A DNA stretch of 64,000 nucleotides from Streptomyces sp. DH12 (GTDB lineage Bacteria > Actinomycetota > Actinomycetes > Streptomycetales > Streptomycetaceae), in NCBI RefSeq assembly GCF_020873895.1, contig NZ_JAHWGT010000019.1:94579-158578 (forward strand), in the 5' to 3' direction. Both the position numbers and the translations under genes were made by a program. Shown here piece after piece: positions 1 through 8,571 of this stretch. The number at the start of each line of letters is the position of its first letter. The stretch's first letter is position 1. The notes beneath the pieces were generated by a model that saw only the letters and a program-made list of their open reading frames with translations, was not told where the DNA came from and searched no databases.

Positions 1-958
1 GGCGCGCGGCGACCTGCCACCCGCCGTACGGTCCGGCGGTGACGGCCGTGACCTCGCGGTTGGGGTGCAGGCCGACGAGGTCCGGGTTGTCCTCGATGAA
101 CCGGTGCACGTAGATGCCCTGGTAGATGCCGCGCAGGGTCGACTCGGAGATGCCGTCGCTGGTGAGGATGTGCTGGGCGTTGAACGAGGCGCGGGCCTCG
201 CGGCGCAGACCGTAGAAGTAGTCGGCGTAGCTCGGCATGTAGTAGTCGTTGGTGAACGGCGAGTCGTCGATGGGGAAGTAGTTGCGGCGCCGCGACACCC
301 ACGACACCCGGCGCGGCAGGCCGGCCGCGGGCCGCGAGATCAGGTCGAGGACCGCCTCGGCACCGGACTGGCCGCCGCCCACGACGACGACCCGCTTGCC
401 CGCGAGGTCCTGGGCCAGGTCCATGTACTGGCCGATGTGGAACTGCGTCGGGCCGAGCCGGCCGCGCACGTGCTCGGGCAGCCACGGCTCGCTGCCGACG
501 CCGAGGACCACGTTGTCCGCCGTGACCGTGCGGCGGTCCGTGCGCACCGTGAACACGTCGTCGAAGTCGACTTCGAGGACGGTCTCGCCGAAGGCGAGGT
601 TCTCGTTGCGGCGGCTCGCCCAGGCCAGGTAGTTGCGGAACTCCAGCCGGGGTATGTCGTCGAACTGGGCGTTGAGGAAGTGGTACACGCGGCCCTGGTC
701 GTGCAGGTAGCTCATGAACGAGAACGGGTTGCGCGGGTCGGCGAGGCTCACCAGGTCCTTGAACATGGACACCTGGAGGGTGCTGCCGGGCATCTGCTGG
801 CCGTCGTGCCAGCTGAAGGACTGCTTGCGGTCGATGAACAGGTTCGGCAGGTCCGGCACGCCGTGCAGCAGCGAGGCCAGGCTCAGGTTGGCGGGCCCCA
901 CGCCGATGCCGACGCATCGGTAGTGCGCCGGTGCGGACCGGGTGTGCTCTTGCCCCAT
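1..958 (-). CDS. L-lysine/L-ornithine N-monooxygenase (IucD/SidA family), 3' end beyond window
   Basis: This is a flavin-dependent N-hydroxylating monooxygenase that would use FAD, NADPH and O2 to hydroxylate the side-chain amine of lysine or a related diamine. The first 319 codons are present and the gene runs off the left edge. Near the N-terminus the FAD-binding glycine motif reads GIGVGPANLS. It is followed by the IucD-like FSWHDG and FKDLVSLADPRNPFSF segments, and later by the NADPH site VVVVGGGQSGAE and the SWVSRRRNYFP segment. The ATG at 958 is preceded by a strong GAGGAGAGG ribosome site. It is the most distal visible gene of the leftward operon, but a 261-nt gap upstream could give it its own promoter. 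Lysine is favoured as substrate because two saccharopine dehydrogenases lie upstream; a siderophore or hydrazine-type role is equally possible. Confidence 0.9.
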   Translation of the reverse strand, partial: MGQEHTRSAPAHYRCVGIGVGPANLSLASLLHGVPDLPNLFIDRKQSFSWHDGQQMPGSTLQVSMFKDLVSLADPRNPFSFMSYLHDQGRVYHFLNAQFDDIPRLEFRNYLAWASRRNENLAFGETVLEVDFDDVFTVRTDRRTVTADNVVLGVGSEPWLPEHVRGRLGPTQFHIGQYMDLAQDLAGKRVVVVGGGQSGAEAVLDLISRPAAGLPRRVSWVSRRRNYFPIDDSPFTNDYYMPSYADYFYGLRREARASFNAQHILTSDGISESTLRGIYQGIYVHRFIEDNPDLVGLHPNREVTAVTAGPYGGWQVAAR

Positions 959-1087
959 GGTTCTACCTCTCCTCAGGGCGGCTGGTGCCGCGGTCGATCG
1001 GAAGGTGCGAGCGGGTCGGGTCCCCGCCTCCGGACCGACCGGTGCCGGCGGGGAGGCGGGAGGGGAGCGCTGTGCGTCGATCGGGTC

Positions 1088-1124
1088 GAACAGGGATGAA
1101 CAGGGTCGAGCGGGGTGAACAGGG
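1088..1124. repeat. Three GAACAGGG repeats upstream of the N-monooxygenase
   Basis: The octamer GAACAGGG occurs at 1088, 1098 and 1117 in the 261-nt gap between the saccharopine dehydrogenase stop and the monooxygenase start. The rest of the gap is low-complexity GC-rich sequence, including a GGTGC run near 1178-1200. The octamers could be a regulator site for the downstream gene, or simply a short slipped repeat. No convincing -10/-35 pair was seen. Confidence 0.35.
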
Positions 1125-1219
1125 AGGAACCGGGTGGTAGGAGGGCGTGCCAGGCCGCGCCGGGGTGCGGCAGGGGTTGCGGTGCGGTGCGGTGCGGGCG
1201 GCTGGGCCGGGCCGGGCGG

Positions 1220-2416
1220 CTAGGGCGCGGTCCCCGCGGGCGCCGGTGCGGTGGGAAGGGCGTCGTCGAAGGTGGCGCGCACGCCGTGGTCCGCGAGGAA
1301 CGCGAGCCACCGGTCGGCCTCCTCCGCCGACTCCGCCGCCCGGTTGAGGCCCGCCGGCAGCGCGCCGTCGAGCACGCGCGTCACGCCGTACGCGAGGGGC
1401 AGCGAGACGCAGCGGGCCATCGCGCTCTCCGTCTCGTCGCCCGTGAGGTCGAGCAGCCCGGCCTCGCGCCACCCGCCGCCGCCCGCGGTGCCGCGCACGT
1501 CCAGCGCGACCGACAGCACGACCCGGTCCCGGTCGGTCTCGCTCGTCGGGTGGCGCCGGGCGAGTTCCTTGGCGAGGGCCCGCAGTCGGGCCTCGTCCCC
1601 CGTGCGCACCGTGGTGAACACCTCGCTCCAGGCGGCCCGCCACCCCGCGTTGCGCAGCGTGCCGCGCACGAAGGTGTCGAGGTGCCAGCCGTCCGGGATG
1701 CCGTACTGGCGGACGAAGGGCAGGCTGTCGCGGTTCGGGTACGCCTCGAAGGTCTCGCCGCCGAGGACCACCTCGCGCGTGGCCTCCCACGGGCGCGGCG
1801 CGGTGCGCTCGGCGCCGCCCTCGATGTAGCGGGCGGGCGAGCCGAGCGCGGCCAGCACGCCGTACGGCGCCCAGCTGAACCGGTAGCGGAAGTCGTTGGG
1901 CACGGCGGGCACACCGCCGCAGTACGAGGTGAGGGCCACGGAGCCGGCGGTCGGGCCGACGTCCTCGCGGGCCCGCTCCACCAGCCGGTGCGCCATCAGG
2001 TGGTCGATGCCGGGGTCGAGGCCGGCCTCGGTGAGGACGACGAGGCCCGCCCCGGCGGTCGGCGCGGCCTCCTCGCGGAGCTCGTCCGAGACGTAGCTCG
2101 TACAGGCGAAGTGCGCCCGCGCGGCCTTCGCGAGCCGCAGGAGGCGCGGGTGTTCGGCCGCGGGCAGCATCGACACGACCACGTCCCCGGCCGCCACGGC
2201 CGCTTCCAGGGCGCCGGGTTCCAAGGCGCGCGCCTCGGCGCGCCCCGTCAGGCCGAGCGCCGCCAGCCGCTCGGCGGCGCGGTCCGCGGTGCGGTCCCAC
2301 AGGACGACGCGGGAGGCGCGCCCGCACAGCAGGCCGAGTCCCGAGCGGCCGGTGGACAGGCCGGTGCCTATCCAGTGGACGGTGCCGCTCGCGGGGGTGG
2401 GGGAGGGCGTGGTCAC
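1220..2416 (-). CDS. Saccharopine dehydrogenase, glutamate-forming (Lys9-like)
   Basis: This 398-aa protein belongs to the saccharopine reductase/homospermidine synthase superfamily and most resembles the enzyme that splits saccharopine into 2-aminoadipate 6-semialdehyde and glutamate with NAD(P)+. The N-terminus has an atypical nucleotide-binding segment, IGTGLSTGRSGL, after a short Pro/Thr-rich leader. The middle carries the family segments TEAGLDPGIDHLMAHRL, SYCGGVPAV and RYRFSWAPYGVL. It starts at GTG 2416 and overlaps the stop of the Lys1-like gene by 4 nt (GTGA), so the two are translationally coupled. With that partner it would complete the lysine-degrading saccharopine route, giving an aldehyde that cyclises to piperideine-6-carboxylate. 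The exact reaction direction is inferred from context. Confidence 0.85.
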   Translation of the reverse strand: MTTPSPTPASGTVHWIGTGLSTGRSGLGLLCGRASRVVLWDRTADRAAERLAALGLTGRAEARALEPGALEAAVAAGDVVVSMLPAAEHPRLLRLAKAARAHFACTSYVSDELREEAAPTAGAGLVVLTEAGLDPGIDHLMAHRLVERAREDVGPTAGSVALTSYCGGVPAVPNDFRYRFSWAPYGVLAALGSPARYIEGGAERTAPRPWEATREVVLGGETFEAYPNRDSLPFVRQYGIPDGWHLDTFVRGTLRNAGWRAAWSEVFTTVRTGDEARLRALAKELARRHPTSETDRDRVVLSVALDVRGTAGGGGWREAGLLDLTGDETESAMARCVSLPLAYGVTRVLDGALPAGLNRAAESAEEADRWLAFLADHGVRATFDDALPTAPAPAGTAP

Positions 2417-3564
2417 GGGCGGGTCTCCTCGGTCTCGGACAGGTCGCGGGCGCGGTCGGCGGGGGGCGCGTCGGCGTGCCGGTCCGCGGGGGCGCGGCCG
2501 GGGGCCGTGCCGTCCGCGCGCAGGGCCGCCTCGAAGGAGCCCAGGCAGTGCTTCCACACCGGGTCGCCCGTACCCAACCGGGCCAGGTGCGGGGAGAGTT
2601 CGGCGGAGAACGCCCGGCTCGCCTCGACCGGCAGCAGCGACGGCAGGTTGTCGATCGCGATCACGTCGACGGGCCGTTCCCCGCCGCGCAGCGCACGCGC
2701 CGGGCGCTGCCAGTCCGTGGTCCCGTCGTAGACGGGCAGGACGCTGCACTCGGACGTCACGTCGCACGTCACGTCCGCGACGACGGAGAGGCGGCGGCGC
2801 GGGTCGTCCAGGTCCTCGGGGCGCAGGAACGGCGGTACGGGGCGGGTCACGAGGACGGCGTTGACGAGGATGTCGTGGTCCAGCAGGGCCCCGCGGTCCA
2901 GGTCGCGGGTCTCCGCCACGTCCCACCGGGTCGGGGCGATGCCGGCGGCCTCCAGGGCGTCGCACGCCCCCCGGCCGCTGCGGCCCAGCGCGCCGACGAC
3001 GAGGGCCCGGTCGGCCCCGTCGGCACCACCCGGTCCGGCCGGGCCGGCCGCGAGGGCGGCGTCCAGCCACGCCTTGTCCATGGGCGCGAGCGGTGCGGGC
3101 AGATTCCCGCGCCGGTGCAGCACGGCGAGGGCGGCGCCCACGTACCCGGCCCAGTAGCCGAAGGCGGCGAGCCGCCGCCCCGCGTCGTCCGTCAGGTACT
3201 CCAGGTCCAGCAGCGCCCCGTCACCCGCGGCGAACCGGTCGAGCAGCTCACGAGCGCCCGCCTGGGCCTTGTAGGCGTGGCCGAAGTACACGTGCCGGTG
3301 GCGCAGCGCGGCCGGCTCGGCGGGCAGCTCCTTCAGGCCGAGGACGAAGACGTCGTCGGGGGCGTCGGTCCACGAGCCCGCCGGCGCGGTCCGGCAGCCG
3401 GCCGCGGTGTAGGCGCCGAGGGGGAAGGCGCGCTGCGGCGACTCCTCGACGGTGATGGTCGCGCCCTGGGCGACGAGCCTCGCGGCGTCCTCGGGCACCA
3501 GGGGCGCGCGGTGTTCGCTCGCACGGCTTTCGTGGCGCATCCACAGGTGGGGCAAGTCCGGCAT
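2413..3564 (-). CDS. Saccharopine dehydrogenase, lysine-forming (Lys1-like)
   Basis: This 383-aa protein matches the alanine dehydrogenase/PNT-like fold of saccharopine dehydrogenase (NAD+, L-lysine-forming). That enzyme interconverts lysine plus 2-oxoglutarate with saccharopine. The N-terminus WMRHESRASEHRAPL and the segments LGLKELP and YFGHAYKAQ are diagnostic. A Rossmann segment around VVGALGRSGRGAC follows, then the C-terminal DVTCDVTSECSVLP and IDNLPSLLPVEAS blocks that form the active site in the family. The ATG start at 3564 has only a modest ribosome site. The C-terminal 30 residues are a low-complexity Ala/Asp/Arg tail. It is coupled to the Lys9-like gene. Streptomycetes make lysine through diaminopimelate, so this pair probably consumes lysine for the cluster. 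Confidence 0.9.
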   Translation of the reverse strand: MPDLPHLWMRHESRASEHRAPLVPEDAARLVAQGATITVEESPQRAFPLGAYTAAGCRTAPAGSWTDAPDDVFVLGLKELPAEPAALRHRHVYFGHAYKAQAGARELLDRFAAGDGALLDLEYLTDDAGRRLAAFGYWAGYVGAALAVLHRRGNLPAPLAPMDKAWLDAALAAGPAGPGGADGADRALVVGALGRSGRGACDALEAAGIAPTRWDVAETRDLDRGALLDHDILVNAVLVTRPVPPFLRPEDLDDPRRRLSVVADVTCDVTSECSVLPVYDGTTDWQRPARALRGGERPVDVIAIDNLPSLLPVEASRAFSAELSPHLARLGTGDPVWKHCLGSFEAALRADGTAPGRAPADRHADAPPADRARDLSETEETRP

Positions 3565-3638
3565 CGGTGGGTTCCCGTCCGTGATGAGGGGTCGAGGGGG
3601 CAGGCGGAGCGCGTGCGGTGACGCGTCTTCAGGGGGCG

Positions 3639-4781
3639 TCAGAGCACCGGGACACGGGCGTTGGCGAGGGGCTGGTACTCCGGTTCCCCCGGCAGGGTGC
3701 CGGGGGCGAGGCCGGCGGCCACCAGCTCGCCGACGACGGCCGTGGCGACGGACACGGCGATCCGCGCGCCCGGGCAGCGGTGCGCCCCGGCCCCGAAGGT
3801 GAACACCACCGGGGCCGCCCGGTCGGGCCGCAGGGCGAGCGGGTCGGGGTTGACGGCCGGGTCGAGGTTGGCGGCGGCGAGGACGACCAGGACCTGGTCG
3901 CCCGGCTCCACCACCGCTCCGGCGTACGCGAGCGGCGCGGCGGCGAACCGGCGCGTGTTCTGCACGGGTGCGTCGTGGCGCACGACCTCCCGTACCAGCG
4001 CCTCCGTGCGGCCCGCCGTCCCCGGGACCTCCGCCGTGCCGCGCGCCAGGGCGACGAGGGTGTTGCCGATGAGGCCGGCCGTGGCGTCGTACGTCTGCGA
4101 CAGGAAGCCGATCGCGTTGGCGAGCAGCGGTGCCGTACGGCTCCAGGACGCCCGGGTCGCCGCCGCCACGAGGCCCGCCAGCAGGCCCGTGCCGTCCGCG
4201 CCGGCCGCGATGCCGGGGCCGAGGAGCTCCCGCAGCCGGGCCGCCGCCGCCGCGGCCGCCCGCTGGTGCTCGGGCGTGGCGGACGCGGGGATGCACCGGA
4301 CGAAGTCGCCCACCGCCCGCGCCGCCTCGGCGCCCGCGTCGCGGTCGAGTCCGCACAGCGAGGCGACGGTCCGCGCCGGCACCCCGTACATCAGCTCCTC
4401 GAAGAGGCCCCCGCCGCCCCGGTGGGCGGCCAGGGCCTCGCGAGTGTGGCCGGCGGCCAGGGCGCGGGTGCGCGCGGTGTCGGCGGTGGCGAGCGCCTCC
4501 ACCACGACGGCCTTGAGCCGCTGTTGCAGGGCCCCGTCGGTCATCCGTACGAGGTCGCCGAAGACCTCGCCCGCCGCGGTGCCGGTGAGACCGGCGGGCA
4601 CCGGTTCGGACGGCGGCCGCACCCGCACCGCGGCGGAGCCGAGTACGGCCCGCACGGCCGCCGCGTCAGCAGCCACCCACGCCCCGACGCGCTCGTCGAA
4701 GGCGAACGGACGCTCGCGCAGCAGCGCCGTGTAGACGGGGCCGGGGTCGGGCAGCCGCACGGCTTCGATCGGGGTGGGCAC
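3639..4781 (-). CDS. Cytochrome P450
   Basis: This is a 380-aa soluble bacterial P450. The haem-binding loop FGAGAHRCPGARIA places the axial thiolate at about Cys336, and the K-helix ExxR is present as EVVR. The I helix reads SQTYDATAGLIGN. The acidic residue of the usual acid-Thr pair is kept (Asp), but the position of the oxygen-activating Thr is Ala. This suggests substrate-assisted proton delivery or non-hydroxylating chemistry. The protein is on the short side for the family. It lies 28 nt downstream of the acyl-CoA dehydrogenase and 74 nt upstream of the Lys1-like gene, inside the leftward operon. No ferredoxin gene is next to it, so it must use a partner encoded elsewhere. Its substrate cannot be read from the sequence. 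Confidence 0.92.
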   Translation of the reverse strand: MPTPIEAVRLPDPGPVYTALLRERPFAFDERVGAWVAADAAAVRAVLGSAAVRVRPPSEPVPAGLTGTAAGEVFGDLVRMTDGALQQRLKAVVVEALATADTARTRALAAGHTREALAAHRGGGGLFEELMYGVPARTVASLCGLDRDAGAEAARAVGDFVRCIPASATPEHQRAAAAAAARLRELLGPGIAAGADGTGLLAGLVAAATRASWSRTAPLLANAIGFLSQTYDATAGLIGNTLVALARGTAEVPGTAGRTEALVREVVRHDAPVQNTRRFAAAPLAYAGAVVEPGDQVLVVLAAANLDPAVNPDPLALRPDRAAPVVFTFGAGAHRCPGARIAVSVATAVVGELVAAGLAPGTLPGEPEYQPLANARVPVL

Positions 4782-4809
4782 CAGGGTCTCCTCGGTGTTC
4801 GGCGGTCGC

Positions 4810-6132
4810 TCAGCCGGCGGCGGACGCGGCCGCGCCGGCGTGGGCGGGGGAGGCAGCGGAGGGGGCCGCGGCGGGGCGGGTGGCGCGGCGCACGTCCAGG
4901 GAGCCGGCTATCGCGAGCCGCAGCACGTCGGTCGAGCCCTCGTAGATCCGCAGGGAGCGGATCTGCCGGTACAGGCGCTCCGTCACCCCGTCGCGCACGA
5001 CCCCGGCGGCGCCGAGCAGCTGCACCGCCGCGTCGACGACCTCCTGCGCGGCCTCCGTCGCGTGGACCTTGGCCATGTTGGAGTGCCGCGCGTAGCCACG
5101 GTTGCCCCGGTCGCACTCCCAGGCGGCGCGCGACACGAGCAGGGCGGCCGTGTTGAGCCGCACCTCCATGTCCGCCAGCTCCGCCTTGACCAGCTGGAGG
5201 TCGGACAGGGTGCCGCCGTAGGCCGAGCGGGACCGCGTGTGGGCGAGGGCCGTGTCGGCGGCCCGGCGCGCGAAGCCGAGGGCGGCGGCCCCCACCGTCA
5301 TCCGGAACCGCTCCAGCAGGTCCACCGCGACGACGAAGCCCTTGCGCGGCCGGCCGAGGACCGCGTCCGCCGGCAGCCGGACGTCCGTGAACGACAGGTG
5401 CGCGAACGAGCGGGGCGCGATCGCGTCGATCCGCTCGGCGGCCACACCCGGTGTGTCCGTCGGCACCAGGAAGGCGGTGAGCCCCAGCGGGCCCGGGCCC
5501 TCGCCGGTACGGGCGATCACGACCACGACGTCCGCGATGGTGCCGTTGGCGATCCACGCCTTCTGCCCGTTCAGCACGTATCCGCCGTCCCCGGTGCGCT
5601 CGGCGGAGAGGGAGACGGCGGCGACGTCCGACCCGGCCTCCCGCTCCGACACCGCGAACGCCCCGATGGCCTCGCCCCGCGCCAATAGCGGCAGCCAGCG
5701 GGCGCGCTGCTCCTCGCTGCCGAACCGGATCACCGGCGTCGCCGCCAGCGCCTGGATGGAGAAGGCGAAGTCCGCCAGGTCCTCGGCGTACGCGAGCGCC
5801 TCCCGCATCAGGCACAGCGCGCGGGCGTCTCCGGGGCGGTACCCCGGCGCCCCCGTCCCGGAGGCGGCCTCGGTACCGGACCCGGGCCCGGCCGCCGCGC
5901 CGGTCCCGCCCGCCCGCGCGGCGGCCGGGTCGAGCGCGGCGAACCAGCCCGCCTCACCCAGCCGCCGTGCCAGCGTGCGCCCCGCCTCGTCCGGGTCCAT
6001 GGCGCGCACCTTCTCCCACAGCGCCGTGCCGTCGTCGCACCAGGCGCCGATCTCCGCGGCGAGCCGCCGGTGGCCGGCGTCGTGGAACGGCAGGTGCAGG
6101 ATCTCGGGGTCGAAGCTCGTCGTCGTGTCCAC
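4810..6132 (-). CDS. Acyl-CoA dehydrogenase family flavoprotein
   Basis: This 440-aa protein has the three-part acyl-CoA dehydrogenase fold. The N-terminal helical domain contains an Ala/Gly-rich insertion (about residues 77-105). The central beta domain carries the FAD-contact segments AFAVSEREAGSD and NGQKAWIANG. The C-terminal helical domain has the QLLGAAGVVRDG and RIYEGSTDV segments, and the Glu of YEGST is at the usual catalytic-base position. It should therefore introduce or remove an alpha,beta double bond on a CoA- or carrier-bound acyl group, using FAD and an electron-transfer partner. It starts with ATG at 6132, 81 nt after the diiron oxidase gene. The C-terminal 30 residues are Ala/Pro-rich and probably disordered. 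Confidence 0.9.
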   Translation of the reverse strand: MDTTTSFDPEILHLPFHDAGHRRLAAEIGAWCDDGTALWEKVRAMDPDEAGRTLARRLGEAGWFAALDPAAARAGGTGAAAGPGSGTEAASGTGAPGYRPGDARALCLMREALAYAEDLADFAFSIQALAATPVIRFGSEEQRARWLPLLARGEAIGAFAVSEREAGSDVAAVSLSAERTGDGGYVLNGQKAWIANGTIADVVVVIARTGEGPGPLGLTAFLVPTDTPGVAAERIDAIAPRSFAHLSFTDVRLPADAVLGRPRKGFVVAVDLLERFRMTVGAAALGFARRAADTALAHTRSRSAYGGTLSDLQLVKAELADMEVRLNTAALLVSRAAWECDRGNRGYARHSNMAKVHATEAAQEVVDAAVQLLGAAGVVRDGVTERLYRQIRSLRIYEGSTDVLRLAIAGSLDVRRATRPAAAPSAASPAHAGAAASAAG

Positions 6133-6213
6133 AGGGTCACTCCGTGCGGGATCGGGGGCGGGAGGTCGGGGTGGTCGGGAACGGGCGGCCGGGGCGCCGC
6201 CGCGGCGGCGCGT

Positions 6214-8571
6214 TCAGAGCAGCAGCTCGGCGACGTCGTCGTCGCCCCGGGCGGGCGCCTCGGGTCCCGGCCGGTGCGCGGCCTCGCCCGTGGCCGCCGC
6301 CCCGCCGTCCCGGGCCGCCTCGGCCTCCCGGGCGGCCTCGGCCCGCAGGGCCCGCTTCACCAGCGGCTGCTCCACGAAGTAGGCGAAGGAGGCATAGCCC
6401 CGCCAGACGCGCCGCCAGGCCCGCTGTACCGCCTCGTCGCCCCCGTCGCGTCCGAGCGAGTCGAGGTGGGCGACGATGATGTCGGCCGACTGGCGGGCGT
6501 GTCCCGCCGAGAAGTTGTCGATCGACAGGTGCGCCTCCTCGTAGGAGGTGTCGAAGCCGTGGCTGCGCAGCTTCTGTATCTCGTGCATCCGCAGGGCGCC
6601 GAGGCCGAACATCTCCACGCCGAGGTTGTAGCCGAGGATCTCCTCGTACAGGCTGTCCGGGAAGAGGGCCAGGCTCGCCTGGTGCAGCGCGAACCCGTAG
6701 ACGTCGTCCGGCAGGTCGTCCTGGTCCAGGAACGCCTCGTCCCTGATGTGCGGCAGGTGGATGTCCATGCTCGCCAGCACCCGGTGGATGAGCGTGATGT
6801 GGTTCTTGGCGATGTCCCCGCGCCCCATCTCGTCCGCGTAGATGGCGAACAGCATGCCGTCGCCGGGCCGGTGCCGGCGGCCGACGTTGCCGATGCGGTG
6901 CGCCCACGTGCCGTCGATGAGGCTGGCCAGCGCGGACGTCGACTGGCCGAAGACGACCTCGTCCCGGTCGGGGATCGCGGACAGCGGCTCGTACGGGTCC
7001 ACCAGCTTGTCCCAGTAGATGCCCTCCACGCGGCGCATCAGGGCGTCGGGCGTGTACGGGAAGTACGTGGCGTCGGTCTGCCGGCCGTCCGACCCGTGGG
7101 TGAACAGCAGCTCGGCGTCGGCGAGCCGGGCCTCGGCGTGCGCGCGGGCCGCGGGCAGGACGCCGGGGAAGCGCTCGAAGTTCACCAGGCGGTGCAGCAG
7201 CTCGCGGTGGCCGAGCGCCGCGCACTCCGCCAGCAGCTCCTCCTGCCCGACGACCTCGTCGGCGGCCCGCGCCCGCACCAGGGCCCGCGCCCAGTGCCCG
7301 GCGGCCGCGTCGCCCGCCGTGTTCGGGGGGAAGTCGAGGTCGGCGGGCTCGCCCGACGCGATCGCCTCGGTCCAGGCGGTGAACGTCGCCGCCTCGCGCT
7401 CGTCGAAGATGCCGAACATGGGGCCGCCGAACTTGATGGCCTTGAGGAACCGGCAGCCGCCGTCCCGCGACGGCCGCACCTGCCGGGACGCGCGGAACTC
7501 CGCCATGAAGGCGGCGAGGTCCAGCCCCTCGTCGTCCAGCCACTCCGACAGGCGCCGGTCGCCGAGGCGCACCGCCCGGTGCTGGCGGCCGGCGAACGCC
7601 GCGTGCTTCGCCACGATCGCCGCGACCCTCGCGTCCAGGGACAGGCCGGACTGCCAGGCGGCCAGCTCGGTGAGCGACGCGGTGTGCTCCTCCTCCAGCC
7701 GGACCGCGAGCCGGACGGCGGCCAGCAGCCGCCGCAGGTCGTCGGCGCCGGTCGGGCTCTGCGCGACGAGCCGGAGGTAGGAGGCGAGCAGGTCCCGTAC
7801 CGCCTCCTCGGGCAGCATCGGCTCGGTGCCGAGGAGCAGGTCGTCCACGCCGAGCGCGTGGATCGCGTAGTGGAAGCCGACGACCTCCGGCAGGAACGAG
7901 GCGGGCAGCCGGGACAGCGCGAGCCGGAACGCGCCGTGCAGGGCGGTCAGCGGCCTCGCCGACGCGTCGGTCAGGAACGCGGCGGCCGCCACGTCCGGGA
8001 GGTGGACGCCCTGCCCGGCGAGCGCCCGGCGGCGCCGGGCGACCGCGCCCTCGTCCCAGGTCCCCTCGCCGGCGAGGAGGAAGTGGTGGCCGAACAGGTC
8101 GTTGACGACGAGGGCGGGCTGGGTGGCCGCCTGCGAGACGGTGTCCAGCCAGCACGCGCCGAGCAGCGCGAGCGGGGCCCGCTGGCGCAGCACGGCGTCG
8201 CGCACCTCGGGGTCGGCGTCCGCGCCGGTCAGCGCGGCCAGGGCGGGGGCGACGCGGCCGCGGGCGGCGAGCACGTACGCGGCGACGGCGTCCGCGTCGA
8301 CATCGGTGTCGGCGGCGATGTCGAAGGCGGCGGACGGCGGCGGGTCGGTGTCGGGCGCCTCGTCCCCGGCCAGGAAGCCGCGCAGCACCTGACGGGCCGT
8401 CAGAAGTGCGGTCTCGCTCTCCTGGTCGGTGAGCAGCCGGCGGAAGAGGTCCGCCGGATCACCCGCCAGGACCGCCGCTGCCTCCTCGACCGCCCGGTGC
8501 CCGGCCCGGACGGGGCCGTTCGGCAGGGAGGTGGTCAGGTCGGGCGGGGGGACCGTGGAACGCGCGCTCAT
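6214..8571 (-). CDS. Large haem-oxygenase-like diiron oxidase (iron-containing redox enzyme family)
   Basis: This 785-aa protein is recognisable by its C-terminal half. EMGRGDIAKNH supplies a Glu and a His, a helix EEILGYNLGVEMFG supplies further carboxylates, and AHLSIDNFSAGHA supplies the His/Asp/His set. These fit the metal-ligand pattern of haem-oxygenase-like diiron oxidases, the fold of UndA, BesC, SznF and HrmI/BelK. The N-terminal half has a related helix, FLPEVVGFHYAIH, and may be a degenerate copy or a scaffold. Family members of this fold N-oxygenate or fragment amino acids, including lysine, which suits the neighbouring lysine genes. The ATG at 8571 overlaps the stop of the KAS III-like gene (ATGA). 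It is roughly two to three times the length of the small members. The substrate is inferred, not shown. Confidence 0.75.
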   Translation of the reverse strand: MSARSTVPPPDLTTSLPNGPVRAGHRAVEEAAAVLAGDPADLFRRLLTDQESETALLTARQVLRGFLAGDEAPDTDPPPSAAFDIAADTDVDADAVAAYVLAARGRVAPALAALTGADADPEVRDAVLRQRAPLALLGACWLDTVSQAATQPALVVNDLFGHHFLLAGEGTWDEGAVARRRRALAGQGVHLPDVAAAAFLTDASARPLTALHGAFRLALSRLPASFLPEVVGFHYAIHALGVDDLLLGTEPMLPEEAVRDLLASYLRLVAQSPTGADDLRRLLAAVRLAVRLEEEHTASLTELAAWQSGLSLDARVAAIVAKHAAFAGRQHRAVRLGDRRLSEWLDDEGLDLAAFMAEFRASRQVRPSRDGGCRFLKAIKFGGPMFGIFDEREAATFTAWTEAIASGEPADLDFPPNTAGDAAAGHWARALVRARAADEVVGQEELLAECAALGHRELLHRLVNFERFPGVLPAARAHAEARLADAELLFTHGSDGRQTDATYFPYTPDALMRRVEGIYWDKLVDPYEPLSAIPDRDEVVFGQSTSALASLIDGTWAHRIGNVGRRHRPGDGMLFAIYADEMGRGDIAKNHITLIHRVLASMDIHLPHIRDEAFLDQDDLPDDVYGFALHQASLALFPDSLYEEILGYNLGVEMFGLGALRMHEIQKLRSHGFDTSYEEAHLSIDNFSAGHARQSADIIVAHLDSLGRDGGDEAVQRAWRRVWRGYASFAYFVEQPLVKRALRAEAAREAEAARDGGAAATGEAAHRPGPEAPARGDDDVAELLL

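Noticed and set aside
65-1099. Plus-strand 344-aa frame opposite the N-monooxygenase
   Set aside because: The minus strand encodes clear IucD-like motifs across the whole stretch; the plus frame is an antisense shadow of GC-rich codons.
1220-3564. Lysine biosynthesis by the aminoadipate pathway
   Set aside because: Only the two saccharopine enzymes are present, with no homocitrate or aminoadipate genes, and streptomycetes use diaminopimelate. Lysine consumption is more likely.
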